Below are positions 1-8,700 of a stretch of DNA of 64,000 nucleotides, piece after piece. A model generated the notes under the pieces. The model was given only the letters and a program-made list of their open reading frames with translations, made no database searches and was not told the DNA's origin. The stretch is from Lewinellaceae bacterium (GTDB taxonomy: Bacteria > Bacteroidota > Bacteroidia > Chitinophagales > Saprospiraceae). How positions within the stretch are numbered: position 1 is the first letter of the stretch; each line of letters begins with the position of its first letter. The position numbers and the translations under genes were made by a program. The stretch is from positions 24,470-88,469 of the forward strand of contig JADJFA010000028.1 in NCBI GenBank assembly GCA_016708875.1. The letters are read 5' to 3'.

Positions 1-1289
1 AACTTTTCGTGTTGCTCGCAGGCATTTTCAACACGGCTTATTTTTTGTTCCATTTTCCTCCCGCCTTCGCTAAAGCTACGGCGGGTGAAACGGCTACTGC
101 TCCCTCCTTCGCCGAGGCTACGGCGGGTAAAACGGCGGGTGAAACTGCCACTATCTCTGAACCAGCATACAACTGGGTTTTTCGCAACCTCTGCAAGTAC
201 ATTCTTATCCCCATCGTGATTTTATACTTCCTGATTTTATATGCCTACGGCGCAAAAATCGGGCTTGAATGGTCGCTCCCAAAAGGCTGGGTGAGCTCCC
301 TGGTCGTCGGGTTTTCGGTAGCAGGAATATTCACTTACTTGCTCAACTTCTATTTGGCGGAAGAAGACAACAGTGTGATTGTCAAAGGGTTCAAACGCTG
401 GTTTTGGTGGGTGGTGTTGCCACTCACGGTCCTGCTTTTTGTCGCCATTGGCAAGCGTCTCAGCGATTACGGGGTCACCGAGGAGCGTTATTTGGTTGCG
501 GAACTAGGCGTGTGGCTCGCGGCGTCCTGCCTGTATTTTTTGTTTTCCAAAAACGACAATATCAAGTTCATTCCCATTTCACTGGCGCTGTTTGCGCTTT
601 TCTGGGCCTTTGGGCCGCTGAGCGCTTTTACCGTTTCAGAAAGAAGCCAAAAAGGGATTTTGACTGAAATTCTGGAACGCAACGGGCGCTTTGAAAACGG
701 AAAATTGAAACCCGGCACTGCCGCACTCACCGAGCCTGAGCAAAACCAGGTAAGTTCAGCCATTTTGTACCTCGAAAAGCGAAATGTACTTTCCGAACTT
801 CTGCCTACGCCGATTGACAGCACTTTACTTGAGTACGACGGGCTTCTGAATTGGCTCAAAATCGGCGAGGGTGCCAATCCCAAGATGAATAGTCTTAACA
901 TAAGTGCGATAAATTCATCCGAACCTTTGGATGTCCGTGGTTTCGATATGGCCTACAAGGCCGATCTCCTCCCAAAAAATGACCGGGAAAGTGAAGAACC
1001 CGGCTATTTTTTCAGCCTTTCTGACGACGGTAAAATGCTCGAATGGCGTGAAACAAAGGCCGGGAAAAGCGCTCTGATCGAAACTTTCAGTCTCAACCCA
1101 AGCATTCAAAAATGGCTGGAAAAAATGGATAAAACCGAGTCGTATACCCATCTGAGATTGCCGGTAAATGAGCGTACCATTCCATTTTATGGTCGTCGTG
1201 GCACACTCCGTTTCATTGTGCAGGAAGTCCATATAGAGGTGGACGGGCAAGAAAAAGGCTGGACTATTGCAATGGCTGGATACTATTGA
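1..1289 (+). CDS. DUF4153 domain membrane protein, 5' partial
   Basis: The reading frame is open from the first bases of the window, so the true start lies upstream and only the C-terminal part of about 428 residues is visible. It shows about five hydrophobic segments (for example LIPIVILYFLILYAYGAK and WWVVLPLTVLLFVAIGKR) followed by a soluble tail from about nt 660. The stretch with LPKGWVSSLVVGFSVAGIF and SERSQ matches my memory of Bacteroidota DUF4153 inner-membrane proteins of unknown function. A run of about 33 residues with two FA(K/E)ATAG units interrupts a loop between membrane segments and is encoded by a dispersed repeat (see 57-158). No function can be given beyond the family name. 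Confidence 0.75.
   Translation, partial: LFVLLAGIFNTAYFLFHFPPAFAKATAGETATAPSFAEATAGKTAGETATISEPAYNWVFRNLCKYILIPIVILYFLILYAYGAKIGLEWSLPKGWVSSLVVGFSVAGIFTYLLNFYLAEEDNSVIVKGFKRWFWWVVLPLTVLLFVAIGKRLSDYGVTEERYLVAELGVWLAASCLYFLFSKNDNIKFIPISLALFALFWAFGPLSAFTVSERSQKGILTEILERNGRFENGKLKPGTAALTEPEQNQVSSAILYLEKRNVLSELLPTPIDSTLLEYDGLLNWLKIGEGANPKMNSLNISAINSSEPLDVRGFDMAYKADLLPKNDRESEEPGYFFSLSDDGKMLEWRETKAGKSALIETFSLNPSIQKWLEKMDKTESYTHLRLPVNERTIPFYGRRGTLRFIVQEVHIEVDGQEKGWTIAMAGYY
57..158 (+). repeat. Dispersed GCTACGGCGGGT repeat inserted in frame in a gene
   Basis: Two tandem units of a GC-rich repeat (core CTTCGC..(A/G)GCTACGGCGGGT) lie inside the DUF4153 coding frame without breaking it and encode FAKATAG and FAEATAG. 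Related copies, all intergenic, occur near 5747-5792, 6838-6890, 24620-24745 and 42164-42225. Each unit can form a short CCGCC/GGCGG hairpin. Confidence 0.75.
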
Positions 1290-1302
1290 AAGAAAAATGG
1301 GA

Positions 1303-1347
1303 GTTTGTTAAGTTTGCCCAAAAGAGGGATGTTTGTTAAGTTTGCCC
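1303..1347 (+). promoter_or_regulatory. Promoter built from a 17-bp direct repeat
   Basis: GTTTGTTAAGTTTGCCC occurs twice, at 1303-1319 and 1331-1347. The second copy contains TAAGTTTG (1337-1344), which fits the Bacteroidota -7 consensus TAnnTTTG. The first copy supplies TTTG (1313-1316) exactly 20 nt upstream, fitting the -33 element. The predicted transcript would begin near 1350, about 18 nt before the M1 peptidase start at 1368. Confidence 0.5.
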
Positions 1348-1367
1348 TTTCACTCTCCCATACTGTT

Positions 1368-4300
1368 ATGAGGTATTTGCTTTTTGCACTCTTCTGTTTC
1401 TTTTCGGCCCACTCTTTTGCCCAAAATTCAAAGCCTTACTTCCAGCAAGAAGTAAACTACCGAATCGTCGCCACGCTCGACGATGTCAACCATACCTTGA
1501 AGGGCGATATCGAGTTCGAGTATGTAAACAACTCGCCCGATGAATTGCCACAGATCTGGGTGCATCTCTGGGCAAATGCCTTCAAAAATCGCCGTTCGGC
1601 CTACTGCAAGCAAAAACTCCGCGATGGCGATGGCGAATTCTATTTCGCTGAGAACAAGGATTTGGGAGGCTATAAAAACTTGGATTTCAATGCCGAGGGA
1701 CAAAAAATATCCTGGAAATACGACCCAAAAAATCCGGACATCGCAGTGCTGAGCTTGCCTCAGGCACTTGCCCCCGGAAACCGCATTCACATCTCCACGC
1801 CTTTTTTACTAAAAATTCCGGCATCGTTCTCTCGCCTCGGTCATGTCGAAACCAGCTATCAAATGACCCAGTGGTATCCAAAGCCGGCGGTATATGACCA
1901 CAAAGGCTGGCATGCCATGCCCTACCTCGATATTGGAGAATTTTACTCGGAATTTGGCTCATTCGACGTGACGCTGAGCCTGCCGGAAAACTATGTAGTA
2001 GGAGCAACTGGCGTACTTCAAACGCCTTCAGAAATCGAGTTTTTACACAAAAAGGAGGCTGAAACAAGAGTTCGTAAAAGTGAGGGTGTGACTTCAAGTA
2101 ACACCCTCACTGGAAGCGACGCCTTCCCTGCTTCGAGCCTGAAAATGAAGACAATACGGTACACGGCCGAGCGGGTACACGATTTTGCCTGGTTTGCGGA
2201 CAAACGGTTTTTGGTGTTGAAAGACACAGCACGTCTTGCTTCTGGAAAGATGATAGATTGTTGGGCGATGTTCCCGCCTTCCAAAAATCCTTCCTTAAAA
2301 GGGGCTCAGTCTGCATTGTGGGAAAAAGGCGCGTTCTACGTCCGCCGGTCCGTGGAGTTTTATTCTGAAAAGGTAGGCGAATACCCCTGGCCACAAGCAA
2401 CAGCGGTACATTCTGCACTCAGTGCTGGGGGCGGCATGGAATACCCGATGATTACCGTAATCGGGGACGCATCTTCCGCCCAGGATCTCGACGACGTGAT
2501 CACGCACGAGGTAGGCCACAACTGGTTTTATGGCATCCTGGCCTCCAACGAACGCGAGCACCCTTTCCTTGACGAGGGGATTAACTCCTACTATGAGGCG
2601 CGCTATATGAAGGAGTATTATGGAGCATCTCACTCTTTTGATGTTCCAAAGTTTATTTTGAACGAAAAAAAACAAGGCTCATTGATAGAAAACGGCCTAC
2701 TGTTTTTGGCCCGTAACCATCAGGACACGCCACCCAATACACATTCCAACGAATTCTCGCCCATCGCTTATGGCTTGCAGGTATACATGAAAACCGCACA
2801 ATGCCTTCATTGGCTTGAACAATCGGTCGGCACAGAGAAGTTCGATGCGGCCATGCAGGAATACTATCGAAAGTGGCAATTTCGGCACCCCTATCCAGAG
2901 GATTTTAAGGCTGTTTTAGAAGAGAAAGATTTAAACCCGAGTTGGTTTTTCGAGGCCATGCAAACACAGAAACAGGTAGATTTCAAATTAAAAAGACTTA
3001 AAAAGGTTTCTGTCGCAATGATGAATGGAGATTTCAATTGCATAAGGCGCTATGGCTACGAAGTGGTCGTCAAAAACAAAGGAAATCTGTCCGCGCCTTT
3101 TTCCATTACATCCTTAAAAAATGGGGAGCCTGTAGAGACAATTTGGTTTCCGCCTATTTCCGCAGGAAAAACCCAAAATATTGAACCTAAACCAGATGAT
3201 GTGGATGCTTACGAGATTGACTATCTCCGCAAAACCCTGGATATCAATCGAAAAAACAACTCCCGCAGCATTTCTGGGTTATTCCCTGGTATGCGGCCTT
3301 TCGAGTTCAGGCCACTCGCAATTTTCCAAAATGCGCGCCGAAACACCCTCGCCGCACTGCCCTGGGTGGGCTGGAATAATTATGACAAAACCATGCTGGG
3401 GCTCTTGATTTACAACCCTCCCCTACCCCAAAGAAAGTTGCAGTACTACCTGCTGCCGGGGTATGCGACTGGTTCAAAAAGCCTTGTTGGTTTAGCGGAT
3501 GTGCGCTACAAATTTTACCCTGGAGGACTCATTCCAAAAGTGACCGTAGGTGTGGGGGCAAAAACTTTTGATTTTGGCTACAACGCGGAAGACGACTACT
3601 ATTCAAAGTTTTACCGAATCGCACCACAGGTGACCGCAGAGTTGCGAAGCGGTTCGATGTCCTTCCGCCATGCATTGAATTTCAGGATTTTATTCATTGG
3701 AAGGGAAGATGATTTGCGCAATATAGAAGGCTTATATCTGGGGAAATCCTGGAAGAAAAATACGATTTATGAGTTGCGGTATGAGGGAGAACAATTTGCC
3801 TTGCCCAATCCGTACCGCTTTCAAATCGCCTTGGAAACACAAGATTATCGCGATGTTTTCGACCGGCCGGCCAACTACTTGCGCAGCACTGCTGAGTGGA
3901 GACAAAAGTTTTTTTACAAGGACAAAAAGAAGTTGACCATGCGCATGTTCGCTGGTTACTTTATTCAAAGTACCCAACGCAATCGGAGGGTAGAAGAAAC
4001 CGCTTTAAGTCTTAATCCTCAAGGTTTTAACGACTACAAATTTGACCAAACCTTCCTCGCGCGTTCGGGCGCCGACCATATCATGGGACGACAAGTAAGT
4101 CAAACGGAGGGCGGATTCAAAGGGGCGTTTGGCGAGGCATTTGCTGGTGTGGTCGGCAACTCAAACAATTTCATGCTCTCGCTCAATCTCAAGGCCGATC
4201 TGCCAGTACGGCTCCCGCTTGGTATACCGCTAAAACCGTATTTTGACCTTGGCTATTTCGATGATGCTACGACCCTTGGCAATGACCGCCCAATGAGCGA

Positions 4301-4529
4301 GCAACTGCTCTGGAGCGGCGGACTTATGCTCGAGTTTTTCAAAGGCGGGCTGGAAGTCTATTTCCCCCTTGCGAACTCAAAAACCTTGAAAAATCTCTAC
4401 TGCGAACAAGCTGGCGGCACCAATGCTTCCGCCCTTTTCTGTGGCGGAGATTACCGAAAAATGATTTCCTGGAGCATGCGGCTTAATTTTTCTGACCCAG
4501 CAAAAATGGTCGAGAATATGGTGCGGTAG
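1368..4529 (+). CDS. M1 family metallopeptidase with C-terminal barrel-like region
   Basis: This is a secreted zinc aminopeptidase-type protein of 1053 residues. The start at 1368 was chosen because it opens directly into a signal peptide (MRYLLFALFCFFSAHSFAQ); the frame is open further upstream only through promoter repeats. The gluzincin signature HEVGH is at residues 380-384 and the third zinc ligand, Glu403, follows after the usual 18 residues (LDEGINSYYE). The N-terminal 250 residues match the M1 beta-sandwich domain. From about residue 640 onward the chain is rich in alternating aromatic and polar strands, resembling an outer-membrane barrel rather than the usual M1 helical domain, so the enzyme may be anchored in the outer membrane; this localisation is inferred. 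A 31-nt inverted repeat lies in frame at 2080-2110. The gene converges on mvaD. Confidence 0.85.
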   Translation: MRYLLFALFCFFSAHSFAQNSKPYFQQEVNYRIVATLDDVNHTLKGDIEFEYVNNSPDELPQIWVHLWANAFKNRRSAYCKQKLRDGDGEFYFAENKDLGGYKNLDFNAEGQKISWKYDPKNPDIAVLSLPQALAPGNRIHISTPFLLKIPASFSRLGHVETSYQMTQWYPKPAVYDHKGWHAMPYLDIGEFYSEFGSFDVTLSLPENYVVGATGVLQTPSEIEFLHKKEAETRVRKSEGVTSSNTLTGSDAFPASSLKMKTIRYTAERVHDFAWFADKRFLVLKDTARLASGKMIDCWAMFPPSKNPSLKGAQSALWEKGAFYVRRSVEFYSEKVGEYPWPQATAVHSALSAGGGMEYPMITVIGDASSAQDLDDVITHEVGHNWFYGILASNEREHPFLDEGINSYYEARYMKEYYGASHSFDVPKFILNEKKQGSLIENGLLFLARNHQDTPPNTHSNEFSPIAYGLQVYMKTAQCLHWLEQSVGTEKFDAAMQEYYRKWQFRHPYPEDFKAVLEEKDLNPSWFFEAMQTQKQVDFKLKRLKKVSVAMMNGDFNCIRRYGYEVVVKNKGNLSAPFSITSLKNGEPVETIWFPPISAGKTQNIEPKPDDVDAYEIDYLRKTLDINRKNNSRSISGLFPGMRPFEFRPLAIFQNARRNTLAALPWVGWNNYDKTMLGLLIYNPPLPQRKLQYYLLPGYATGSKSLVGLADVRYKFYPGGLIPKVTVGVGAKTFDFGYNAEDDYYSKFYRIAPQVTAELRSGSMSFRHALNFRILFIGREDDLRNIEGLYLGKSWKKNTIYELRYEGEQFALPNPYRFQIALETQDYRDVFDRPANYLRSTAEWRQKFFYKDKKKLTMRMFAGYFIQSTQRNRRVEETALSLNPQGFNDYKFDQTFLARSGADHIMGRQVSQTEGGFKGAFGEAFAGVVGNSNNFMLSLNLKADLPVRLPLGIPLKPYFDLGYFDDATTLGNDRPMSEQLLWSGGLMLEFFKGGLEVYFPLANSKTLKNLYCEQAGGTNASALFCGGDYRKMISWSMRLNFSDPAKMVENMVR
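2080..2110. repeat. In-frame inverted repeat within the M1 peptidase gene
   Basis: Perfect 10-nt arms GTGAGGGTGT and ACACCCTCAC flank an 11-nt spacer. The element is inside the coding frame, near residues 238-248, and encodes a Ser/Thr-rich segment (SEGVTSSNTLTG), probably a loop between beta strands. Confidence 0.6.
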
Positions 4530-4607
4530 CAACCCGCCCAGTTTTAAATTTTCCTGTTTTCCGGTTTACCTGCCGATAGGCATGGTTTTAAATTTTGCGG
4601 TTTAACT

Positions 4608-5686
4608 TCAAATCTCCTCCGGCCCTTCTCCTACCCAGTCCTGCTGCACAAAACCGCCTTCACAATGCTCAATGAGGTGGTCGTCAATAAATTTTCGCAC
4701 ATCTACCACCAAATCGCCGGGATACAAAAGATGGACGTTTGGCCCAGCATCCAGGGTAAAATACACTTGATGGCCTGTATCCGCACGGTACTGCCGTACT
4801 TTTTCAATGATGGCGAGCGAATCCGGGCGCATAAGCGTGTAGGACGGGTTGCTGCACATCATCAGTGCGTGGAGCGTGAGGGCTTCGTCCTCCACAATTT
4901 TTCCAAATTCAGGAGATCACCCGTGCGCATTGCATCCAATAAAGTAAGCAATCGGGCGCGGGCTTGTGCATAACGGGCGTCAGCATATGGATTGCCTTCC
5001 ATCAAGGCATGGCCGTCACGGCTGCTTACGGACTTTTCTTCCCGACTCACGATAAGAATATCGTCGTGGAAATCTTTGAAGGTTTCATGGATATGGCTTT
5101 CCATCGGAACGGCAAATTCGTCGCTGCTACCTGGCACCTGGGTTGAGGCCCCCCAGAGCGCTGCGTAAGGAAAAATGCTCCTGCAGGCCGATCCACTGCC
5201 CAAACGCGCCAGCATAGATGCTTTTTGATCAAATGCTGCGGGGTCTTGCAATGTCCCAAAAAAGCGGTCCTCCAATGAACAAAGACACAAAGCAAGGGCG
5301 CTCATGCCTGATGCTGATGACGCGATACCAGCTGAATGTGGAAACGAATTGCCCGTTTGGACGGTCAGTTTTAGTTGTTTTAAAAACGGCATGGAAGGCA
5401 AAAGACTTATCAAATACTCCAGCACTTTGGCGCGAAAAGCCTCGTTTTCCTGCTCATGGAAAAAGAAAGTGAGGTCAATTTGGCCATCGTCGGAACCTTC
5501 ACGCATTTCGTATTCAAGCTGTGTATCCGTGCAGGAAGCCGCCAAAGTGAGGCTCAAGGAAGGGTTGCGCGGGAGTTGCACGCCGTGTTTGCCCCAGTAT
5601 TTTATCAGGGCAATGTTGCTGGGTGACCGCCAGAGGATTTGGCCGGGTTCTGGTGGGTTGGAGGAATCGAGAATGAGACGGGACAT
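4608..5686 (-). CDS. mvaD: Diphosphomevalonate decarboxylase (one-base frameshift)
   Basis: The enzyme catalyses ATP-dependent decarboxylation of mevalonate diphosphate to isopentenyl diphosphate, the last step of the mevalonate route to isoprenoids. GHMP-kinase-fold signatures are clear: NIALIKYWGK (residues 24-33), the ATP-loop-like HSAGIASSASGMSAL, and GSGSACRS. The frame breaks at an A5 run on the coding strand (+ strand 4898-4902). Adding one A joins LNLEK to IVEDEALTLHALMM and gives a normal 359-residue protein ending in ..DWVGEGPEEI. Because the two halves together are complete and well conserved, a sequencing indel is more likely than a dead gene. It is transcribed divergently from the PASTA gene across a repeat-filled spacer. 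Confidence 0.85.
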
Positions 5687-5689
5687 GGG

Positions 5690-5999
5690 ATGGTGAATGG
5701 TTAACTGGTGATTGGTTTATTGGTGATTGGTTTATTAGTGGATTGTTTACCGCAGTAGCCTTCCCGCTGGCGGGCAGGGGCGAAGGAGGGGTGGTTGGTG
5801 ATTGATTGGGGCAGCAAAGAAAAACAAGGACTGAAAAACGGACGTGTTTTTTTAAAGAGGTGCCTACATTTGCCAATCTCAACAGGAAGTTTCCCCGATC
5901 CCTAGTCCACCAATCACCAATCACCATTCTACCAATCAATCTACCAATCACCAATCTACCAATCACCAATCCACCAATCACCAATTATCCAATCACCCA
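5690..5999. repeat. Spacer filled with ATTGGTGATTGGT repeats in inverted arms
   Basis: The 318-nt spacer between mvaD and the PASTA gene holds TTGGTGATTGG-type repeats at 5690-5746 and their reverse complement (CCAATCACCAATC) at 5905-5999, giving two opposed low-complexity arms. Between the arms lie a GC-rich repeat related to that at 57-158 (5747-5792) and a promoter-like box at 5865. Similar ATTGGT tracts recur near 32925 and 39287. Confidence 0.7.
5865..5872 (+). promoter_or_regulatory. TAnnTTTG -7 box upstream of the PASTA gene
   Basis: TACATTTG matches the Bacteroidota -7 consensus. No good TTTG is seen 19-21 nt upstream. The predicted start would leave a leader of about 125 nt made mostly of CCAATCACCAAT repeats before the ATG at 6005. 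Confidence 0.35.
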
Positions 6000-6004
6000 T
6001 AAAG

Positions 6005-6838
6005 ATGTGGCAAAAAATCCGCCGGTTCGGCGTTGAACTCTACGCGTTTTTCACCACGCCCCTGGTGCTGAAAAACTGTCTCGGAATGGTCGGTTTCATG
6101 ACTTTCCTGCTGATGCTCACATTTTGGTGGCTCAAATGCTACACGAATCATGGGGAAAGTGTGCAAGTGCCCGATTACAAAGGCATGAGTTTTCGCGATG
6201 CGGCGCGTAAGGCACGGGCACGTGATTTTGGGGTGGCGGTCAGCGACTCGATTTATGTGCCTGGCGAACCTCCAGGACAAATAGTCTCCCAAGACCCCAA
6301 GCCCAACAGTCGGGTAAAAGAAGGGCGTACTCTCTATTTCACGGTCACAAAAAACAATCCGGACATCCTCAAACTGCCCGATCTTAAAAACGGCGACGAC
6401 TACGAAATCTATTCCCGAAGACTCACCCGAATCGGGCTAAAGCCCCGTATCGTTGCCCGGGCAGCTGACCCAAATGTTGGGCCGAATACCATCATTGACG
6501 TGATTTACAAAGGCGACACTATAACTGAAAAACTCCGTTTCAATAGTGTGCCCGTAGAAATGGGCGCAACCATAGATTTCGTTGTGAGCGAAGAAGTTAC
6601 GCTCACGGTGAATATGCCCGATTGTGTATGTCACACGCTGGGAGAAGCAAAATTCCTTTTGCAAACCAGCGAACTCAGCATCGGCACCGTCATTAAAGAC
6701 GCAACCGTGACTGATGAAGAAAATGCATTTGTATGGAGGCAAAGCCCCAAGCACGACCCGTATGGCACAATGCGAAAAGGCGAACAAATTGACCTTTACA
6801 TAACACAAGATCGGCCGAGTAGTTGTGGGGGGCAGTAG
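6005..6838 (+). CDS. PASTA domain-containing membrane-anchored protein
   Basis: This 277-residue protein has a short cytoplasmic N-terminus, one membrane segment at about residues 26-44 (LGMVGFMTFLLMLTFWWL) and a periplasmic part made of three PASTA-like units (about 52-117, 122-198 and 200-270), each opening with a V/L-x-x-P-D motif such as VQVPDYKGM, LKLPDL and VNMPDC. PASTA domains bind peptidoglycan or muropeptides in kinases and penicillin-binding proteins. Here there is no kinase or transpeptidase domain, as in the stand-alone PASTA proteins common in Bacteroidota. A role in sensing or binding cell wall is inferred. Confidence 0.85.
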   Translation: MWQKIRRFGVELYAFFTTPLVLKNCLGMVGFMTFLLMLTFWWLKCYTNHGESVQVPDYKGMSFRDAARKARARDFGVAVSDSIYVPGEPPGQIVSQDPKPNSRVKEGRTLYFTVTKNNPDILKLPDLKNGDDYEIYSRRLTRIGLKPRIVARAADPNVGPNTIIDVIYKGDTITEKLRFNSVPVEMGATIDFVVSEEVTLTVNMPDCVCHTLGEAKFLLQTSELSIGTVIKDATVTDEENAFVWRQSPKHDPYGTMRKGEQIDLYITQDRPSSCGGQ

Positions 6839-6890
6839 CAGTTTTACCCGCCGTAGCCTTGGCAAAGGAGGGGGCGAGTGGGGGCAGACG
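6838..6890 (-). repeat. Dispersed GCTACGGCGGGT repeat, intergenic copy
   Basis: Read on the minus strand this copy carries CCTTTGCCAAGGCTACGGCG and the flanks typical of the family seen inside the DUF4153 gene at 57-158. It starts at the stop codon of the PASTA gene. Confidence 0.6.
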
Positions 6891-6928
6891 CATGAATTTT
6901 AAGAAGTGATCTTTAATAATTGCAGAAT

Positions 6929-7088
6929 TTTTTTGATTGACGAATGATGACTACATGATTGTTGGTTGTTGAGGTAGAGGTTCGATTTTTGATTGCCGAT
7001 GTTCCAGCAATCATCCATCATAATTTCAAACATCGCCCATCACTTCAACAATCAACAATCATGTAGTCATCATTCGTCAATCAAAAAA
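6929..7088. repeat. Inverted repeat, 44-nt arms, between convergent genes
   Basis: Arms 6929-6972 and 7045-7088 match over 44 nt with one mismatch, around a 72-nt loop. Both arms hold ACTACATGATTGTTG. It sits between the convergent PASTA and peroxidase genes and could act as a bidirectional transcription barrier. Confidence 0.75.
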
Positions 7089-7125
7089 GCCTGATTTTCC
7101 TAGATTTTACTTCTGCCCACTGCAA

Positions 7126-8478
7126 CTAATTACATCCCATTTCAATTCTGGACAGCGGGTCATTATTCGGGAAACAATTTCCCGACATTGTGCTTGCTGG
7201 AACATAACGCTCCATTTCTGCGTCGTACAATCCATTGGCGAGGAATTCCACCAAATCATCCATCTCCCTTTCGGTCAACCTTAAAGGACGCAAAAAACCG
7301 GTAATTTGGCTTGCAGGGACTTCTGGGTTTTCTGGAACACCCTCGTTGAAATATTCCACGACTTCCTTCAAAGAACGCTTGCTGGCTCCGTGAAAATAGA
7401 AACCAACATCCCGCAAATTGTATAACTGTGGCACTTTGAATTTGTGCATGTCTTCTTCCCGGTAAGTGAAGCCGCCCCGGCCAAGATTTCGCCTATCGTT
7501 TGGTCCGGTTCTAAAAACATTGAACCCACTTTGATAAATGTTTTTGACACCCAAGGCAAAAAACTCGTGTGGCTGACTGTTGAGGGAAGGACTGTTGTGG
7601 CAATTGACACAACCAGCCTTTCCAAAGAATAACAGCGCCCCTCTTTTCTGCTGCTCCGACATGGCCGACTTATCCCCTTTTAGCCATTTTTGGAAGGGTG
7701 CACGGTTCGTCAAAATGGTGCGGAAATAGGCAGCAATCGCAAAAGACCCCGTTAATCTGTTGTAGCGTTCGTTGACCGGGATTTCAGGAAAAGCAGCATC
7801 AAACATGGCTGTATAGCCAAGAGAGTCCGTAACGTTTTTGTTGATAACCTGTCGGTGTACGGCCAATGCGCGCGCATTGTTCGCTTCCAAACCTTTCAAG
7901 CCCTTGAAATTGATTTCTACGAGTGTGTCCTGATTCCAGACGGATTCGGTACCCACGTTTACATCAAAAGAACCGAAGGTGCCAGCCCATAACGCGTTCG
8001 AAACATAGGTAAGGTTGATGGTAGGCAAGGGTCTCGCGCCTTGTGCATCCACCTCATCGCCTGTGTAAAAAGGGTGCTTTGAACGCAATTCTCCACTTTC
8101 TCCAAAGCCAACCGCGCCATCAGCTATTCCTTGAAAACGACCAGCCGTAAAGCCTCGAGAAGGCACGTGACAGCTGCTACAGGAGTAGGCTGATTTGGAA
8201 TCCGGGTATTTGTTCTCTAAGGCAAGCCCGGTCTCATAAAACAACATTCGCCCAAGTTCTACTTTGGCTTGAGTGACCGGATTTTTCTCGTCCTGATTCG
8301 GCAACCAGGCATAATTGTCACCCTCAGGCATAATATAACTTTGATACGAACCGGTTGCAGAGCGGAGATTGATCTCATCCTCCAAGAGTTTGTCGTAATT
8401 GAAGTCTGGATCGTGTACACAAGAAAGGAAATAGCCTGTGGAGGCAAGAATAAGGAAGGCAGTAAAGGTTTTTTTCAT
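7126..8478 (-). CDS. Di-haem cytochrome-c peroxidase family lipoprotein (CcpA/MauG type)
   Basis: This 450-residue exported protein has two c-type haem attachment motifs, CSSCH at residues 100-104 and CVNCH at 290-294, in the spacing expected for bacterial di-haem peroxidases and MauG relatives. The start at 8478 was chosen because it gives a lipoprotein signal ending in YFLSC (Cys20); the longer open frame to 8538 adds 20 residues with no function. The predicted role is periplasmic reduction of hydrogen peroxide or oxidation of a protein or small substrate with electrons from a c-type cytochrome. Family members differ in substrate, which cannot be read from sequence. The gene stands alone between convergent PASTA and upstream recF. 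Confidence 0.88.
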   Translation of the reverse strand: MKKTFTAFLILASTGYFLSCVHDPDFNYDKLLEDEINLRSATGSYQSYIMPEGDNYAWLPNQDEKNPVTQAKVELGRMLFYETGLALENKYPDSKSAYSCSSCHVPSRGFTAGRFQGIADGAVGFGESGELRSKHPFYTGDEVDAQGARPLPTINLTYVSNALWAGTFGSFDVNVGTESVWNQDTLVEINFKGLKGLEANNARALAVHRQVINKNVTDSLGYTAMFDAAFPEIPVNERYNRLTGSFAIAAYFRTILTNRAPFQKWLKGDKSAMSEQQKRGALLFFGKAGCVNCHNSPSLNSQPHEFFALGVKNIYQSGFNVFRTGPNDRRNLGRGGFTYREEDMHKFKVPQLYNLRDVGFYFHGASKRSLKEVVEYFNEGVPENPEVPASQITGFLRPLRLTEREMDDLVEFLANGLYDAEMERYVPASTMSGNCFPNNDPLSRIEMGCN

Positions 8479-8700
8479 GATGAAATCTGAACAATCTGTA
8501 ATTTGAAAAACAAAACAATGCGACACTTCACGATGCAATACATCGCAAATCAGGAAGTGCCTTGATTTCTAATAAATGCGGGGGATAAATATCTTATTAA
8601 ATAGAAACAAACTCAGTGCCAACATCACTTAAAGCAGATTCATTAAAGATAGTAAGGGCTATTTAATGGTTTTTTAATTTCTATAAATCGCTTGCCATTG

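Noticed and set aside
5514..5984. Minus-strand frame extending upstream of mvaD
   Set aside because: Most of it is translation of ATTGGTGATTGG repeats and out-of-frame mvaD sequence.
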